NCBI RefSeq assembly: GCF_902686445.1
Contig: NC_062224.1
Span: 46,995,156 to 47,059,155 of the forward strand
DNA length: 64,000 nucleotides
Source: Sciurus carolinensis
Lineage: Eukaryota; Chordata; Mammalia; Rodentia; Sciuridae
Direction: 5' to 3'
The position numbers were made by a program, and so were the translations under genes. Shown here piece by piece: positions 23,531 to 34,529 of the stretch; position 1 is the stretch's first letter; each line of letters begins with the position of its first letter. The notes beneath the pieces are model-generated. The model worked only from the letters and a program-made list of their open reading frames with translations. It was not told the DNA's origin and did not search any database.

Positions 23531-23612
23531 AAAAAGAGAAAAAGAGAGAGAGAAAGAAAGAAAAAAAGAAAGAATGAATGAAAGAAAGAAAAAGGAAAGA
23601 AAGAAAGAAAAC
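23531..23612. repeat. GAAA/GA-rich simple repeat
   Basis: A purine-only tract of GAGA and GAAA units. An open frame across it (K/E/R only) is an artefact. Confidence 0.95.
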
Positions 23613-24100
23613 AGGACATGCACAGGTACAAAAAACAAGGGAAAGAGGAGTCAAGAGGTACTAAGGAGAATAGATGAAAAAGAGTCCAGTAGGTTTGTTA
23701 ATTGAAGGTTGCCCTTAAATGATTATTAAATCAAGGTGCAGATAAGAAACCAGATCACAAAGAGCAGAGCAAAGTGCACATGAGGAAAAGGCTGTGGCAG
23801 CACATGAGAACTGTGGAGAAACATAAAGAAAAGGAACGAGACAGGTGCTGAGGGGGAAGCCAATTTAGAAAAGGTTTGGTTTAGGATGGGAGGGAACTGA
23901 GCACATTTGCAGAAAAGGGCAAAGCCACTGGAGAGAGATGAACATGCCAAGTAAGTAAGATGTGGAGGGAGATAACTAATGGAGAAAAGAGGTCCAGAAG
24001 TCAAAAAAGCAGTGGAAATGCAAGCCAGGTGCAATCTTAACAGCCTCCAAAGGAGCTGCGAGGAGCTGCGGTTTCTCAGCGCTGACATGCCTTGTCCACA

Positions 24101-24713
24101 CTTCAAAGAGAGGCTTCAAGAGTGGGACACATCTTTCCCAGTCACTTTTCTGAAAATAATATCTAGCCTTAGAACTGGAACAAAGGAAGGGAGCTCTTAG
24201 AAAAAGCCCTCGATGACAGTGATGGTATCTATTCTAACTGTCCTGACATTCTATTCATTCCTACACTATCTTTCAGCAGAACAGGTATTATTCTATCAGT
24301 CATGAGGGCCAGAAATGGAAACACAGATTTGGATTCCAAAATTAAAGTCAGGAAAGGGACCTGCATTTCCTACTGTCCCGTATATAGTTCCACATTGCTC
24401 TACAAAACCACAGTAATCACTCAATCTCTCAGGAATCAAACCAGTGGATAAGGTTTCACAGAGTATTAACACAACAACAACAAAAATATTTGAACTCTTT
24501 CAGTTTCTTGCATCTGATTTTGATTTTAATTTCTTTTGAAAATGAGCCACAGTAGCTCCAAGAAGTTGGGGAAAGGGAATATATGGACAATGAGATATAA
24601 GATTTTGGATTTTCCTGAGAAATACAACAAAACCTTAGGATATCCAAACTTTTCCAAGTGATTAAATCTGCCAATAATGTTCCCAACTATTAATATTTGT
24701 ATTTAGCTATTTA
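24101..24713. other. Unassigned sequence
   Basis: No recognised repeat or exon. A short ACA-rich run lies at 24470-24482. Confidence 0.4.
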
Positions 24714-25170
24714 TGTCAGTCAGTTTTCCATCACTGTGACAAAATACCTGATAAAAATCACCTTAAAGAAGAAAAAATTTGTTTTGGCTCATGGTTTCAG
24801 TCATGGTCAGCTGGCTGCATTGTTTTGGGTCTGAGGCAAGATCACGACATCAGGAGTATATAATAAAGAAGGTTGCCTACCTCATTGTGGTCAAGAAGCA
24901 GAGAGAGAGAAAGGGTCCATGGGTAAGACAGTCCCCAAGGACATGACCCCAAGGACTCATTCACTTCAAGTAAGTCCCACTTCCTACAATTTTTACCACC
25001 TCCTAATGGTCCATTCAGCTGTGACTCCATCAGTGGATTAATCCAATGATGAAATTAAGCCTTCATGATCTGATCACATCCCAAAAGCCCTCCCTCTGAA
25101 CACTGTTGCACTGGGAGCCCAGCCTTCAACACATGCGTCTTGGGGGGACATTCCAGATTCAAACCATAAC
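24714..25170 (-). mobile_element. MaLR-type solo LTR, antisense (copy 1 of 3)
   Basis: Left end 'tgtcagtcagttttccatca', body 'ttggctcatggtttcagtca', right end 'cattccagattcaaaccata aca'. Read on the minus strand it starts TGttatggtttgaatctgg. The same family occurs at 48.5 and 61.6 kb, always antisense. Confidence 0.75.
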
Positions 25171-25194
25171 ACCATTCCTCTGGATGACAATAAA

Positions 25195-25430
25195 AATAAG
25201 GGTTTGCTAGGTACCAGGTACTGCTCCAATCACTTTACATGTATAATCTTAACAAGAGTCCTGTGGGGAAAGTAGAACTACCTTCAGCCTCATTTGTACA
25301 AGAGGAAATTCTGGCTTGGAGAAAGTGAGAAACTATCCAGGCTCCTAAGTAGTGTGGGACTGGGATTTGAACTCAGAAGTCACACACCAGAGCCTGGATC
25401 TTAACCACTCTATTAAGCAATCTCAGGGAT
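25195..25430 (-). repeat. MIR SINE, antisense
   Basis: Reverse MIR: 'ctccaatcactttacatgta', 'cctcatttgtacaagaggaa', 'gggactgggatttgaactca'. Confidence 0.85.
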
Positions 25431-25784
25431 AGGTACATATCACTTTTTGTCACCATACTGGAAAAACACAAAACATATTTTGAAGTTTATAATATTACAA
25501 AACCATCTGTACACATGGTTAGGAGCTACTGGTGGTACAAATGAGGATGATTTCTTAATGAAGAAAGGGAAGGTAAGTCACTTAGGCTAAAAGAGTAATT
25601 CAGTGGATTACTTGGCATGCCAGACTTGGCCCTGGTATATACAAAGGCAGCTAAACAGAGAGATAAGACTTCTATGTGGGCAGAACAGAAAGCAGTAGCT
25701 ACTGCACATGCCTGTTGTTTCTAGCCTTATGATTTTCACACAAAGCAATGGATTGGGGGATTCTAGAGCAATTCCAATCTCTCA
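25431..25784. other. Unassigned sequence
   Basis: I recognise nothing. Confidence 0.4.
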
Positions 25785-25905
25785 ATCAGCAGTCCTCAAA
25801 TTGTGGTCTGAGGAACCCTGAGATACACTGAAAGTGTTTGTTTAAAATGCGATCCCTGGGTCCTTCCCCAGACCTGCTGTTCAATTCTTTTACATAGTAG
25901 AGGAG
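25785..25905 (+). mobile_element. MER20-like hAT DNA transposon fragment
   Basis: 'cagtcctcaaattgtggtct', 'gtttgtttaaaatgcgatcc' and 'ccttccccagacctgctgtt' follow the order of MER20 (non-autonomous hAT-Charlie). The 3' half is missing. Confidence 0.6.
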
Positions 25906-25956
25906 AGAGGATGCAATCAGAAACCATGGACATTAGGAAACTAAATGATTCTTAGT

Positions 25957-26015
25957 GCTATGGTTTAGATGTGTGTAAGTATGACCTCCCTGCAAGGTTT
26001 ATACCACTCGATCGA
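25957..26015 (+). mobile_element. MaLR LTR 5' end fragment
   Basis: It starts 'tgctatggtttagatgtgtg', the usual TG...ATGGTTT opening of MST-like LTRs. The match fades after about 50 bases. Confidence 0.45.
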
Positions 26016-26067
26016 GGCTATCTCACACCAACAATTGCCTGGGATCCCAATGTTAGGCCTATTTAGT

Positions 26068-26601
26068 TCATTTATATTGACTTTTCCCCTGGGCATAAAG
26101 CATTTTCCAGGATGACAGCAGAAAAGGTGCCTTCAACCCCTGAACTTGGCAAAGATCTGTCACAGAACCTTGGTCAGATCCATCTCAACGTTTAACAAAC
26201 TCCATGAAGAGGCTTTGAGATCTAACATAATCTTTCTCAGAAGACTCCTGATTCCTAATGGACACTAATCTGTCCCACACTGCAGCTATCAATTTACTTC
26301 TGCTCACTGATGTGTTTTTTTTTGTTGTTGTTGTTTTTGCATTTGTTTTCTTTTGTAGTTTTTCCAAAGAAGGCTCAACCACATCAGATACCCTATTATA
26401 AATCTCTGTTGTCTTTTTGGATACTGGAAAGTCATCCACATCTTCTAATGACAATAATATTTTAGATTCTCCTTGAAAAAATCCTCAGGAATTGTTGAAA
26501 TTCTGAACAACATCACCACAAGAGCTGATATCAAATAAAATCTTAAAGTAGGTTGCTGAGTGGGGTTGATAGCCTCTGTAATGATTATGAATGAGCCTCA
26601 C
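26068..26601 (-). pseudogene. Protein-like decayed stretch, unknown origin (possible retrocopy)
   Basis: On the minus strand a single frame is open for about 176 codons apart from two internal stops, both TGA (26485-26487 and 26185-26187). It is bounded by further TGA codons at 26599-26601 and 26068-26070. The central 90 codons read SLEDVDDFPVSKKTTEIYN, then SDVVEPSLEKLQKK, then a lysine/threonine run near a T-rich insert, then IAAVWDRLVSIRNQESSEK. This mix of acidic, basic and amphipathic stretches looks like real protein, and I do not recognise the family. No splice sites are evident. A processed pseudogene or an old mobile-element ORF are the main alternatives; chance is not excluded. Confidence 0.35.
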
Positions 26602-26604
26602 CTT

Positions 26605-27180
26605 TTGATATTCATGGCCTTGTCTAATCCCAGTCCCTTGAGTATTGACCAGACCTAGTGGCTTGCTTCTAGCAAAAAGAATATGGCAAACTGACGGACA
26701 GTCACTTTCAAGATCATGTTACAAAAAGACTCTGGTTTCCCTTTCGTTCTCTGGTCCCCAACCTCCTCCCCACCACCATCACCCTGCCTCTGTCTGTCTC
26801 TCGTCTCTCCCTCTCCCTCACCTGTCCTCCCTACCTGGCTTTGTTCTGGCTGAAGCAAATTGCATGTTGTGCATTGCCCTATGAAGAGGACCACATGATA
26901 AGGAGCTGCTGTCTCTGTCCAGTAGCCTCTTGGGCCATGAGAGCTGCCTGACAGTCACACAAATGAGCTCGGAGGAGAACTCTAGTCAAGCTTTGGGTTG
27001 TCTGCAACCCTGTCCAACACCCTGATTTCAGACTTCAGAGAGTTCTTTCTTACTTTATTTTATAGAGAGTGTGTCACAGTCACCCATTTAAACTCTACCC
27101 TGATTGCTGTCCTACAGAAACTTGTTGGTTATTTTAATCCATTGTGAGTTTGGAGTTTTTATTACATAGCGATAGATACA
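26605..27180 (+). mobile_element. Old LTR (MLT1-like), sense
   Basis: 'tgaccagacctagtggcttg', 'aagaatatggcaaactgacg', 'caacaccctgatttcagact' and the terminal part 'cctacagaaacttgttggtt' follow the order of MLT1-type LTRs. A CT-rich expansion lies in the middle, near 26790-26830. Confidence 0.55.
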
Positions 27181-27381
27181 CTGAAGAGTTGAAATACATG
27201 GTATTTGACCGTATGTAGACTTTGGCTTAAAGAGTCAAACCTTTCTCCATACTTAACCATACTGGACAGGTGAAGGAAAGATCCATGACTCTCATCACAA
27301 GAAGTTCCTCTGCAAGCTCCTGCTGCGCAGCTGATTGATTTGATGCTTTCAGGTTTACTTACCTTTATAAAAGGCATAATA

Positions 27382-27588
27382 AGGCCAGGCATGGTGGCAC
27401 ATGTCTATAATTCCAGCTTCTTGGGAGGCTGAGGCAGAAGGTTCACAATGTCCAAGTCAGCCTTGGCAATTTAGTTCAATCCCATTTCAAAACAAAAAAT
27501 AAAAAGAGCTGGGGAATATAGCTCAAGGGTAAAACATCCCCAAATTCAATCCCCAGTACCACAAAAAGGAAAAAAAAGGGGGGGGGGT
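27382..27588 (+). repeat. B1-ID dimeric SINE, sense
   Basis: 'ggccaggcatggtggcacat', then 'gggaggctgaggcagaaggt', then 'aaaacaaaaaataaaaagag', then the ID half 'gaatatagctcaagggtaaa'. It ends in an A/G-rich tail (aaaaaaaaggggggggg). Confidence 0.92.
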
Positions 27589-28517
27589 GATAATTCCTGG
27601 TCTACTTTTCAGAGTTACTATAGTCACTGCAATGGTACATTGCAGTGAAAACACTTTGAACAAGTAAAGCTGGATACAAACGTGGAATGTGTTGTTTCTA
27701 AAAGCCAGGCCTGGCTTTGTTGTCATTTTCTGTTCTGTTCCTTTAAACACATCCAGTCCTGTACAATCCCAAATGGGTGATGGAATTTAGCCTGAGAAAT
27801 ATGACTGGGTAATACTAGACACCACCCAGCAAAGGTCAAAGGCCACACTGAGATGCTACTGGAGCACAATCTGTTTTCAAAGTGTCCTTCCCTCCTCCAG
27901 GGAGTCTGTTGTCCGAGGACATCCTGGCATGTGGAGATGAGCACTTCCTCCTGGGAACTGGGTGGGGCGAGGGCGAGGTCTTTCCTGGTGTCTTTAGTTC
28001 AACTGAACCTCTTTTCTGTAAAACAGACAAAGTGCCTCCTGACTTCCTGTATTCGATTCTCTGGGGTGTCATCCTTGTAAGGAAATACTGAACTTCAAGA
28101 GGAAATGTGTTCACTAAAATAGAAGTAATAACTAAATCATATAAATCAAAATAATGAGATGTGTGTAGGATTAAAAGAAAACACTAAAACACAGTGAACC
28201 AATTCTAAAAGTCAGTGAACCAAACCTAAAAAAATTATAAAAATATTTAGCTCAGTTAATTATAAGAATTTTATCAAACAACATGTGTCTGAGATGTTTC
28301 TGTGCTGCTTAACTCAAAATGTTTTCCGCATTTTGTGAAATGCCCACAATGAACTTTCATGATGAAGAATGAGGAGGATTTAGTGAGGAAAAACTTCCAG
28401 AAAATAAAATTTAGTGTCTTTTCTTATTTTTTTGCAGAAAGGAACACAGGAATGATAGGTTCAGGGTAGGTAGGAACAGGATGGGAGGTGGGGACGGAAG
28501 TAAGACTTCTCAGAGTA
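27589..28517. other. Unassigned sequence
   Basis: No repeat recognised. Overlapping open frames on both strands at 27836-28114 are shadows of each other. Two near-copies of 'cagtgaaccaa' sit at 28191-28225. Confidence 0.4.
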
Positions 28518-29075
28518 CAGTAGTCCCCACTTAGTCATAGGGATACAATCCAAGAACCCAGTGGATGCCTGAAATCACAGATTGTGCTGAACCCATGTAT
28601 ATTTTTTCCTATACATACATACCTACAATGAAGTTTAATGAGATTAATAATAACTAATAACAAAATAGATTAACAATAATAACTAATAATAAAATAGAAA
28701 AATTATTATATACTGTAATAAAGGCTATGTGAATGTGTCCTCTTTTCTCAAAATATCCTATTATACTCTACTCACACTTCTGATGATGATGTGAGATGAT
28801 ACTACACTGCATGATAAGATGAAGTGAGATGAATGACGAAGACATTGTAACACAGTATTATGCTACTAGATTCCATGACAGTCAATCTGATAACCGAGAC
28901 AGCTAATAAGTGACTAAGGGGTGGGTAGCACATACAGTGTAGATATGCTGATCAAAGGGTTGCTTCACATCCCAAGCAGAATGGAGTGAGATGGCATGGC
29001 ATTTTATCATGCTACTCAGAACAGCATGCAGAAGCTATGAATTGTTTACTTCTAAACAAGTTTTATATATTCAAA
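28518..29075 (+). mobile_element. Tigger-like (TcMar) DNA transposon, non-autonomous
   Basis: It starts after TA with 'cagtagtccccacttagtca', then 'cagtggatgcctgaaatcac', 'ttcctatacatacatacct', 'ataaccgagacagctaataa' and 'gctactcagaacagcatgca'. This order matches Tigger-related elements. The right inverted terminal repeat is degraded, so the end is approximate. Confidence 0.7.
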
Positions 29076-29356
29076 ATACAAAATTAAATCAAAATGGGTC
29101 TTTAAACTAAAAAATTTAATCATATAAACATGTATATAAATGATAAAAATAACCACACAGAGAAAAGAAGTGTTTCAGGTAACTTTTGACTTTAAGAAAC
29201 TTTTGATTCTAGTTCATTCAAATTACTTTTATCTTTGACTATATATCTGCAATTAATCAACTTCAAACAAAACAAAACACTTTCTAAGGCCAAAAAGAAC
29301 AGTAAGAAAATCTAAAACTTTACGTACTAGTTTTGTTCATAGTAGTAATAGAGGTA
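29076..29356. other. Unassigned AT-rich sequence
   Basis: I recognise nothing. Confidence 0.4.
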
Positions 29357-29860
29357 TTTGTGATGGTTTATTTTATATGTCAACTTATCTGGGCCATGGG
29401 ATGTCCAGAAATTTAGTCAAACATTATTATGGATGTGTCTGTCAGGGTTTTTCTGGGTGGGATTAACATTTGAAAGAATGGATTGAGTAAAGCAGATTGT
29501 CTTCCCTAATGTGGGTGAGTTTTATGGGACTGGGTGAAGGCCTGAACAGAACCAAAAGGCTGACTCTCCGTGAGTACTTTGGAAGTCCTCCTGCCTTCTG
29601 TCTGACTGCCTTCAAGCTGGGATATCATCAGTAAATGATATTTTCTTGCCTTTGGACCCAAGCTGAAATATCAGTTCTTCCTGGGTCTTAAGCCTATCAG
29701 CCTTCAGAATGAAACTACACTATTAGTCTTCTGGGTTCTCCAGCTTGCTGGCTGCAGATCTTGGCTTCTATATTTGCATGAATCAATTCTTATAGCAAAT
29801 CTCTCTCTCTCTTTCTCTCTCTCTTTCTGGTGAGCCCTGGCTGACTCATTATTATAATTT
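29357..29860 (+). mobile_element. LTR-like interspersed repeat (family shared with 52.9 kb)
   Basis: 'ttattttatatgtcaactta', 'gtcaaacattattatggatg', 'agtaaagcagattgtcttcc', 'tcctgggtcttaagcctatc' and a (CT)n run near the end. The same sequence order occurs at 52915-53335 on the same strand. I recognise it as a widespread mammalian repeat but cannot fix the family name. Confidence 0.6.
29801..29827. repeat. (CT)n simple repeat
   Basis: CTCTCTCTCTCTTTCTCTCTCTCTTTC inside the LTR-like repeat. Confidence 0.9.
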
Positions 29861-31302
29861 AAAAACAATTCTAGTTTTGCTTTGAATGGAGCACATAAGT
29901 ATGTATATTACTCTACTTCAGAAATAAGATTTTGTCTGTAAGAGAAAAGAAGAAAATATAAACTAAAAGTTTTTAAAGCACTATGTTATGGTATTTGCAT
30001 AGAAAATATCATGAATAAGTCTTATTTTGAGAATGCATTTCCCAGTTTTGTTCATTGAAATGACCTAGCAACACTGAGCACACTGAGTACCTAGATTTTG
30101 GTTTCTAAATATCATTCCCCAGTAAGGGACCAAGGTTTCCTGGAGAAGAGACTGAATTCAGTTCTTGGGCAGAGAAAGCACAAGAGAAATCTGAGACAAC
30201 TTACGTCAGAAAACAGGGTGAAGCTTAAAGATCCACTGGATCACATTTAAAGGAAACAGCTGAAAGGGATTTTGAGTGACAGAATCTAGGATATGGGCAT
30301 TAGAATAAATGATGGTCATTGTTCACAACAAATTCAATTGTAAAAAATCACAAATTTGTATTTCACAAATTGTGTATATGAGTGTGTATGCACATCTGAG
30401 AGAGAAAGAAAGAGAGGAAGGAAGGAGGTGGGGGCGGGCAAGAGAAGCAAACTTTTCCTTTACAGAATAACAGCTAATACACATAGCAAAAATTATAGAA
30501 TTTTAAAAACATCATTTTACAGCCCCCAATATAACACTTAATTCAGGCAGGGATCCTCATGGATTCTTTAGTAGTTGGGCAAAATATTGTTAGTAACAGG
30601 TATTGATGTAATATCAAAATCTTCCCCCAGAGAATCATTAATCAATATCAAACAAAAGAAAAAAAGAACCAACCAAAACCCCTATATTTACACATCTACA
30701 GGATCTTGTACTTATAACCTTAACCAAAAACCAAACTTGTATCACATACTTGCATCACACACTAACATCATATGCTCCTTAACATGAGGAACAAGCCCTC
30801 AACACCACCTCTGCGATTTTCTTACCAAAATTTAAGATGAATCTAATTATAAATTTGGACCTTATTCTGAGTTGCAGGGAAAAACTGGGAGCCACCAGAA
30901 CAAAGTATAAGGAAACAGATAACCCAGAAGGTACAATATTGTACAAAACAATCAAATGAACTCTTCCAAAAAGGCAATTTCATGAAAGACACAGAAGGTA
31001 AACTCTTCTTTAATAAAGTAAGGAGTGCTAACGGTGATCTGCAATGCTTGATCCTTCAGATCCTGAGGTGAACAAAGGGAAGTACATTAGGTATGAGGCA
31101 GTATAATAAAGTGATTAATTTCATTAGGTATCATGATATAATAGGGATACAGGATAGGCTCCTAATTCTAAGAAGACTCATGATCAAGCATCTAGAAGGG
31201 ATCTATGGCACTGACTACATTCTACTTTCAAATAGTTCATTAAAAAAGGGATATGTATACATAAATTCATAGAGTGAAAAGGAGACAGGGAAGGGGTGGG
31301 GG

Positions 31303-31304
<2 letters not shown>
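29861..31304. other. Unassigned sequence
   Basis: No convincing repeat or exon. The block at about 30650-31080 (tatatttacacatctacagg ... ttaataaagtaaggagtgct) reads like a decayed old interspersed repeat that I cannot name. Confidence 0.35.

Positions 31305-31334
<30 letters not shown>
31305..31334. repeat. (GA)n microsatellite
   Basis: 15 GA units after a G run. Confidence 0.97.
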
Positions 31335-31336
<2 letters not shown>

Positions 31337-32176
31337 CATGTAAGACCACAGAGGAGAAGCTACAAGCAAATGGGGCAAAACTGGTCAATCTAGGCCAAGA
31401 ATACAGGTTTCCTTTTATGACTCTTTGTTTTTGAATGTTAGGAATTATCAAAATAAGAAATTGGAAGGATTAATGATAACACTTTAGAAAATTGAGTTAA
31501 GGTGCTGCAAGAAAGATAAATGATTGATCTGAAATCTGAGATAAGAATAGTAACTTCCCCCACAGCTGGGGAGGAATACGCCCTGTCGCTGTCAAGGATC
31601 ACACTGTATGTGTCCTTAACAGGGCAAACTCAGTCCATGTCCTCCCAAGCAGTCACTACCAGAGCAGGGAGTACTTTTACAGGATTGCCAGGAGATCCTG
31701 GGAGGCAAAGTTTGCAGGATGAGAGGATCTTTTTCCAAAACAAAGTACAGGGAGGGAAATGAGTGGGCCTTGCCTTTGAATGGGGAAAGAGTGCATATGT
31801 CAGTTGCACAATCATGGGGAGAAAGCAGCAAAAGGAGGGGAGGAATAGGAATGTGTGGCTGAAGAAAGAAATGTGGACTCTGAGCTGGAAACCTAGTGTG
31901 ATTTTGTACATAACAATGCTGTTTCCCAATTTCTGGGAGAAGCCATTGCTAACAAAAGACTTTCTGTATCATCTCAGTACATTTTGATTCTTTGACTTGT
32001 CTCTGCATTCCCTCAACTCCCCAACACACTCCAAGATTATCTCCAAGACCTCTGCTCCCTGTCCTTCCTCTACAGCACTAAAAAGAAATACTGGGTGACA
32101 ATTTTCCCAGATGCCACTTAGGACTTTCAGACCAACTTCTCCCCTAAGACCCTCTTAGGTTACTGAGAATTTGAAA

Positions 32177-32180
<4 letters not shown>
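31335..32180. other. Unassigned sequence
   Basis: Several overlapping open frames on both strands (31520-31987) with no family resemblance. No recognised repeat. Confidence 0.4.

Positions 32181-32220
<40 letters not shown>
32181..32220. repeat. (CA)n microsatellite
   Basis: About 20 uninterrupted CA units. Confidence 0.97.
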
Positions 32221-32222
<2 letters not shown>

Positions 32223-33029
32223 CTAAGAGTTTCCCCTCTGGATGCAAAGAATCATGGTTTCAGAGCATGAACTGGAATTACATCTTTTTCAAGTTCTTCA
32301 CTGGACTTGACCCTTTTTAACTTATTTACATGCAAAACCAATTTTGACTATTTTTGAAAGGGTATGGTCAAAACTAGCTACTTTAAAACATATACATATG
32401 CTGGCGTTCACCTTTTGGATAGGAATCCCTATACAGGTATCTCTGTGCTCAGCTGTGCAAAGCTGGGGGAGGGGGCATGTTGATGCTGGTTGTACAGCAG
32501 GCCTGAGGCAGAACACCTGGTTAGGGCACCCTGTTACTTCCTTTCTTCCCATGACACCTGTTCAAAATATCCATTGTGTTTTCTCATAAATTCATTTCCT
32601 TCAAAAGTCAGATTATGAATGTCATTGAGTTCAGGGATAAGGTTTTTGCTTTTGTATAATCAACAAATTCCCAGATCCACAGAAGTTCCCTATGCCTGAT
32701 GGATACTAAAAGAAAGATTTTATGCTCCTTTTTGTACTGAGAATATGACTTTGGCAGAGATAATATGCTTCAGGCCACCAGACCTAAACGCAAAATTCAA
32801 TATAAGAACAGCAAATTTCTGGAAAGCAACTCTCAGTTGCCAAAACCAGCCAAATCTGCCATTTTGGCATACTACAACAAAGAACAACGTAGTATTGCAT
32901 ACATTCCACACCAGGGGCATCATACCTGCATACCTTTTATGATGTGTAAACTGCCCTGAACACCTGAGAGAAATAGGAACTCTGATGCTCACTTAATATA
33001 TGTTCACCCATAATCTCTCTGACAATTCT
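32221..33029. other. Unassigned sequence
   Basis: Short open frames overlap in two plus-strand frames at 32745-32959. They contain no domain I recognise. Confidence 0.4.
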
Positions 33030-33170
33030 GCCATAGATCATTATTATTCACTTTACAAATGAAGAAACTGAGTCTCATGGAAAGTAAGTTGCCCAAGATG
33101 AACTGCTGCAAGAAAGTAGCAAAGAGTTAAAACCCTGGGGCAGCTGATTCCAAATCCTGGCTTGCTGAGG
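33030..33170 (-). repeat. MIR SINE, antisense
   Basis: 'attattcactttacaaatga', 'agaaactgagtctcatggaa', 'agtaagttgcccaagatgaa'. Confidence 0.8.
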
Positions 33171-33894
33171 CATTGTCTGTCCTGGCCTCTCTTTCCCCAT
33201 GTGTCACATGCATGAGTGTCACTTCTTCGATCCCTGATGAGGCTGTTACATGAAGTCTATAAAGCAGTTTGATTTTTTGGAGGAAAAGAACCTTGAAAAC
33301 ATAAAGCCATGTGGAATGAGGTCAAAGAACCACTGGATGACTGCCCAGTTGGATTTTGGATCCCTGTGAGAACTGGAGAACAAATGTTGAAGAACAGATC
33401 CTGCCCTCTGGCACCCGTGGATGTCACAAAAATTCGTGAGAACTCAGAGAAGTCCCTCTGCCTGTGTAAGACTTTTGTAACCCCAACATTTAAGCATTGC
33501 AGGCTAGTGTGGTGAACATGGTGCTGACACCTGTGTGTGGCACTGTCAGCCCTGGTAAGGTTCCCTGCCCACAGGTGCGGAAGAGAGCATCACAAGCCCT
33601 CTCCTCCCACCTCCCTCTCACCTGGGCTGACGTAGGTCCCAGTCAGGGCTGCTGGAACTTGGGGGACTGTGCTGACCGGTGCACAGAACACACGTGGAGC
33701 TCCCCCTGGGAACCTCTCAGTGAAGTGAACCTGCTTTAGACCTTGTGCCTTTCACCTTGGAGGGATCCCAGGCAGCATGGCCGGAAATAGTTATCTTCCC
33801 CTCCAAAGAGAATTTGTGCTCTGCTTGAACCAATAAAGCCCGATCACTTTGCTTTCTGTTGTGTTTTTTTGCCCTCCTGTATAGATCTGACTGA
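33171..33894. other. Unassigned sequence
   Basis: The string 'accaataaagcccgatcact' near 33828 looks like an LTR-type polyadenylation region, but I see no LTR boundaries. Confidence 0.35.
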
Positions 33895-34230
33895 CACTGG
33901 TCTCTAAAGTTCCTCCTCTGCACCATGTTCTCTCCCACCACCAAGCCTTTGCACAGACTGTGCCCTCTGCCTGGGGCACTGGGACATCTGCCTTCCCCAG
34001 CTCCCATCACTGGCTTTGACTTCCAGGTACTTACAATTTAAGGAAAGCATTGCTTCTGAGAAGGCCTTGGAACTGGACTTCTGCCAAGGAGTCCTGTATG
34101 TCCTACCAGTGACATGGCAGGTACCATTTCTGTACTGGTCACTGCTCATTGTCTTACTAAGATTTGGCATAGAACAGGTATCCCAGAAATGTCTGAGGTA
34201 TGAATAAATAAATGAACAAATGAACCTCTC
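33895..34230 (+). mobile_element. L2 LINE 3' end, sense
   Basis: 'aagcctttgcacagactgtg' and 'ccctctgcctggggcactgg' are typical of L2. The 3' terminal TGAATGAA-like repeat appears as 'tgaataaataaatgaacaaa'. Confidence 0.75.
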
Positions 34231-34389
34231 TTTGAGAAAGAAGATCTAACTCAGGCTGATGCTATGACAATAGTAATAATAAAATGTCCTCAGATTTATG
34301 CAGGTCTTCATAGTTCCATACCTTATTTTTTATAATATAACCTAGTAATATGTTTCTTACTTCCTGCCCCCAAATTTTTCATTCCTTTT

Positions 34390-34513
34390 TTAAATTATTT
34401 TTTTAGTTGTCAATAGACCTTTATTTTATATATTTAAATGCCATGCTGAAAATTGAACCCAGTGCTTCACAAATGCTAGACAAGCGCTCCACCATGAGCC
34501 ACAACCCCAGTCC
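34390..34513 (-). repeat. ID-related SINE with 3' extension, antisense
   Basis: Antisense ID body (gaaaattgaacccagtgctt ... agccacaaccccagtcc) preceded by 'ttgtcaatagacctttattt', as at 18.4 kb. Flanked by related sequences at 34371-34389 and 34514-34531, an imperfect target duplication. Confidence 0.85.
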
Positions 34514-34529
34514 CAAATCTTTTATTCTT

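Larger units (their letters stand above)
22640..24100 (-). mobile_element. Ancient L2 LINE, antisense, twice interrupted
   Basis: Antisense L2-type strings: 'aaggagttcattaagagact', 'attggaattgtccaagtcaa', 'ggcctccaagtgggcagtca', 'aagaggagtcaagaggtact', 'gagaaaagaggtccagaagt'. Order and orientation agree with one L2 copy. An ID SINE (22881-22974) and a B1-ID SINE (23156-23347) interrupt it. Confidence 0.55.

Noticed and set aside
23445..23705. Lysine/glutamate-rich open frame
   Set aside because: It is a translation of a GA/GAAA simple repeat inside antisense L2.
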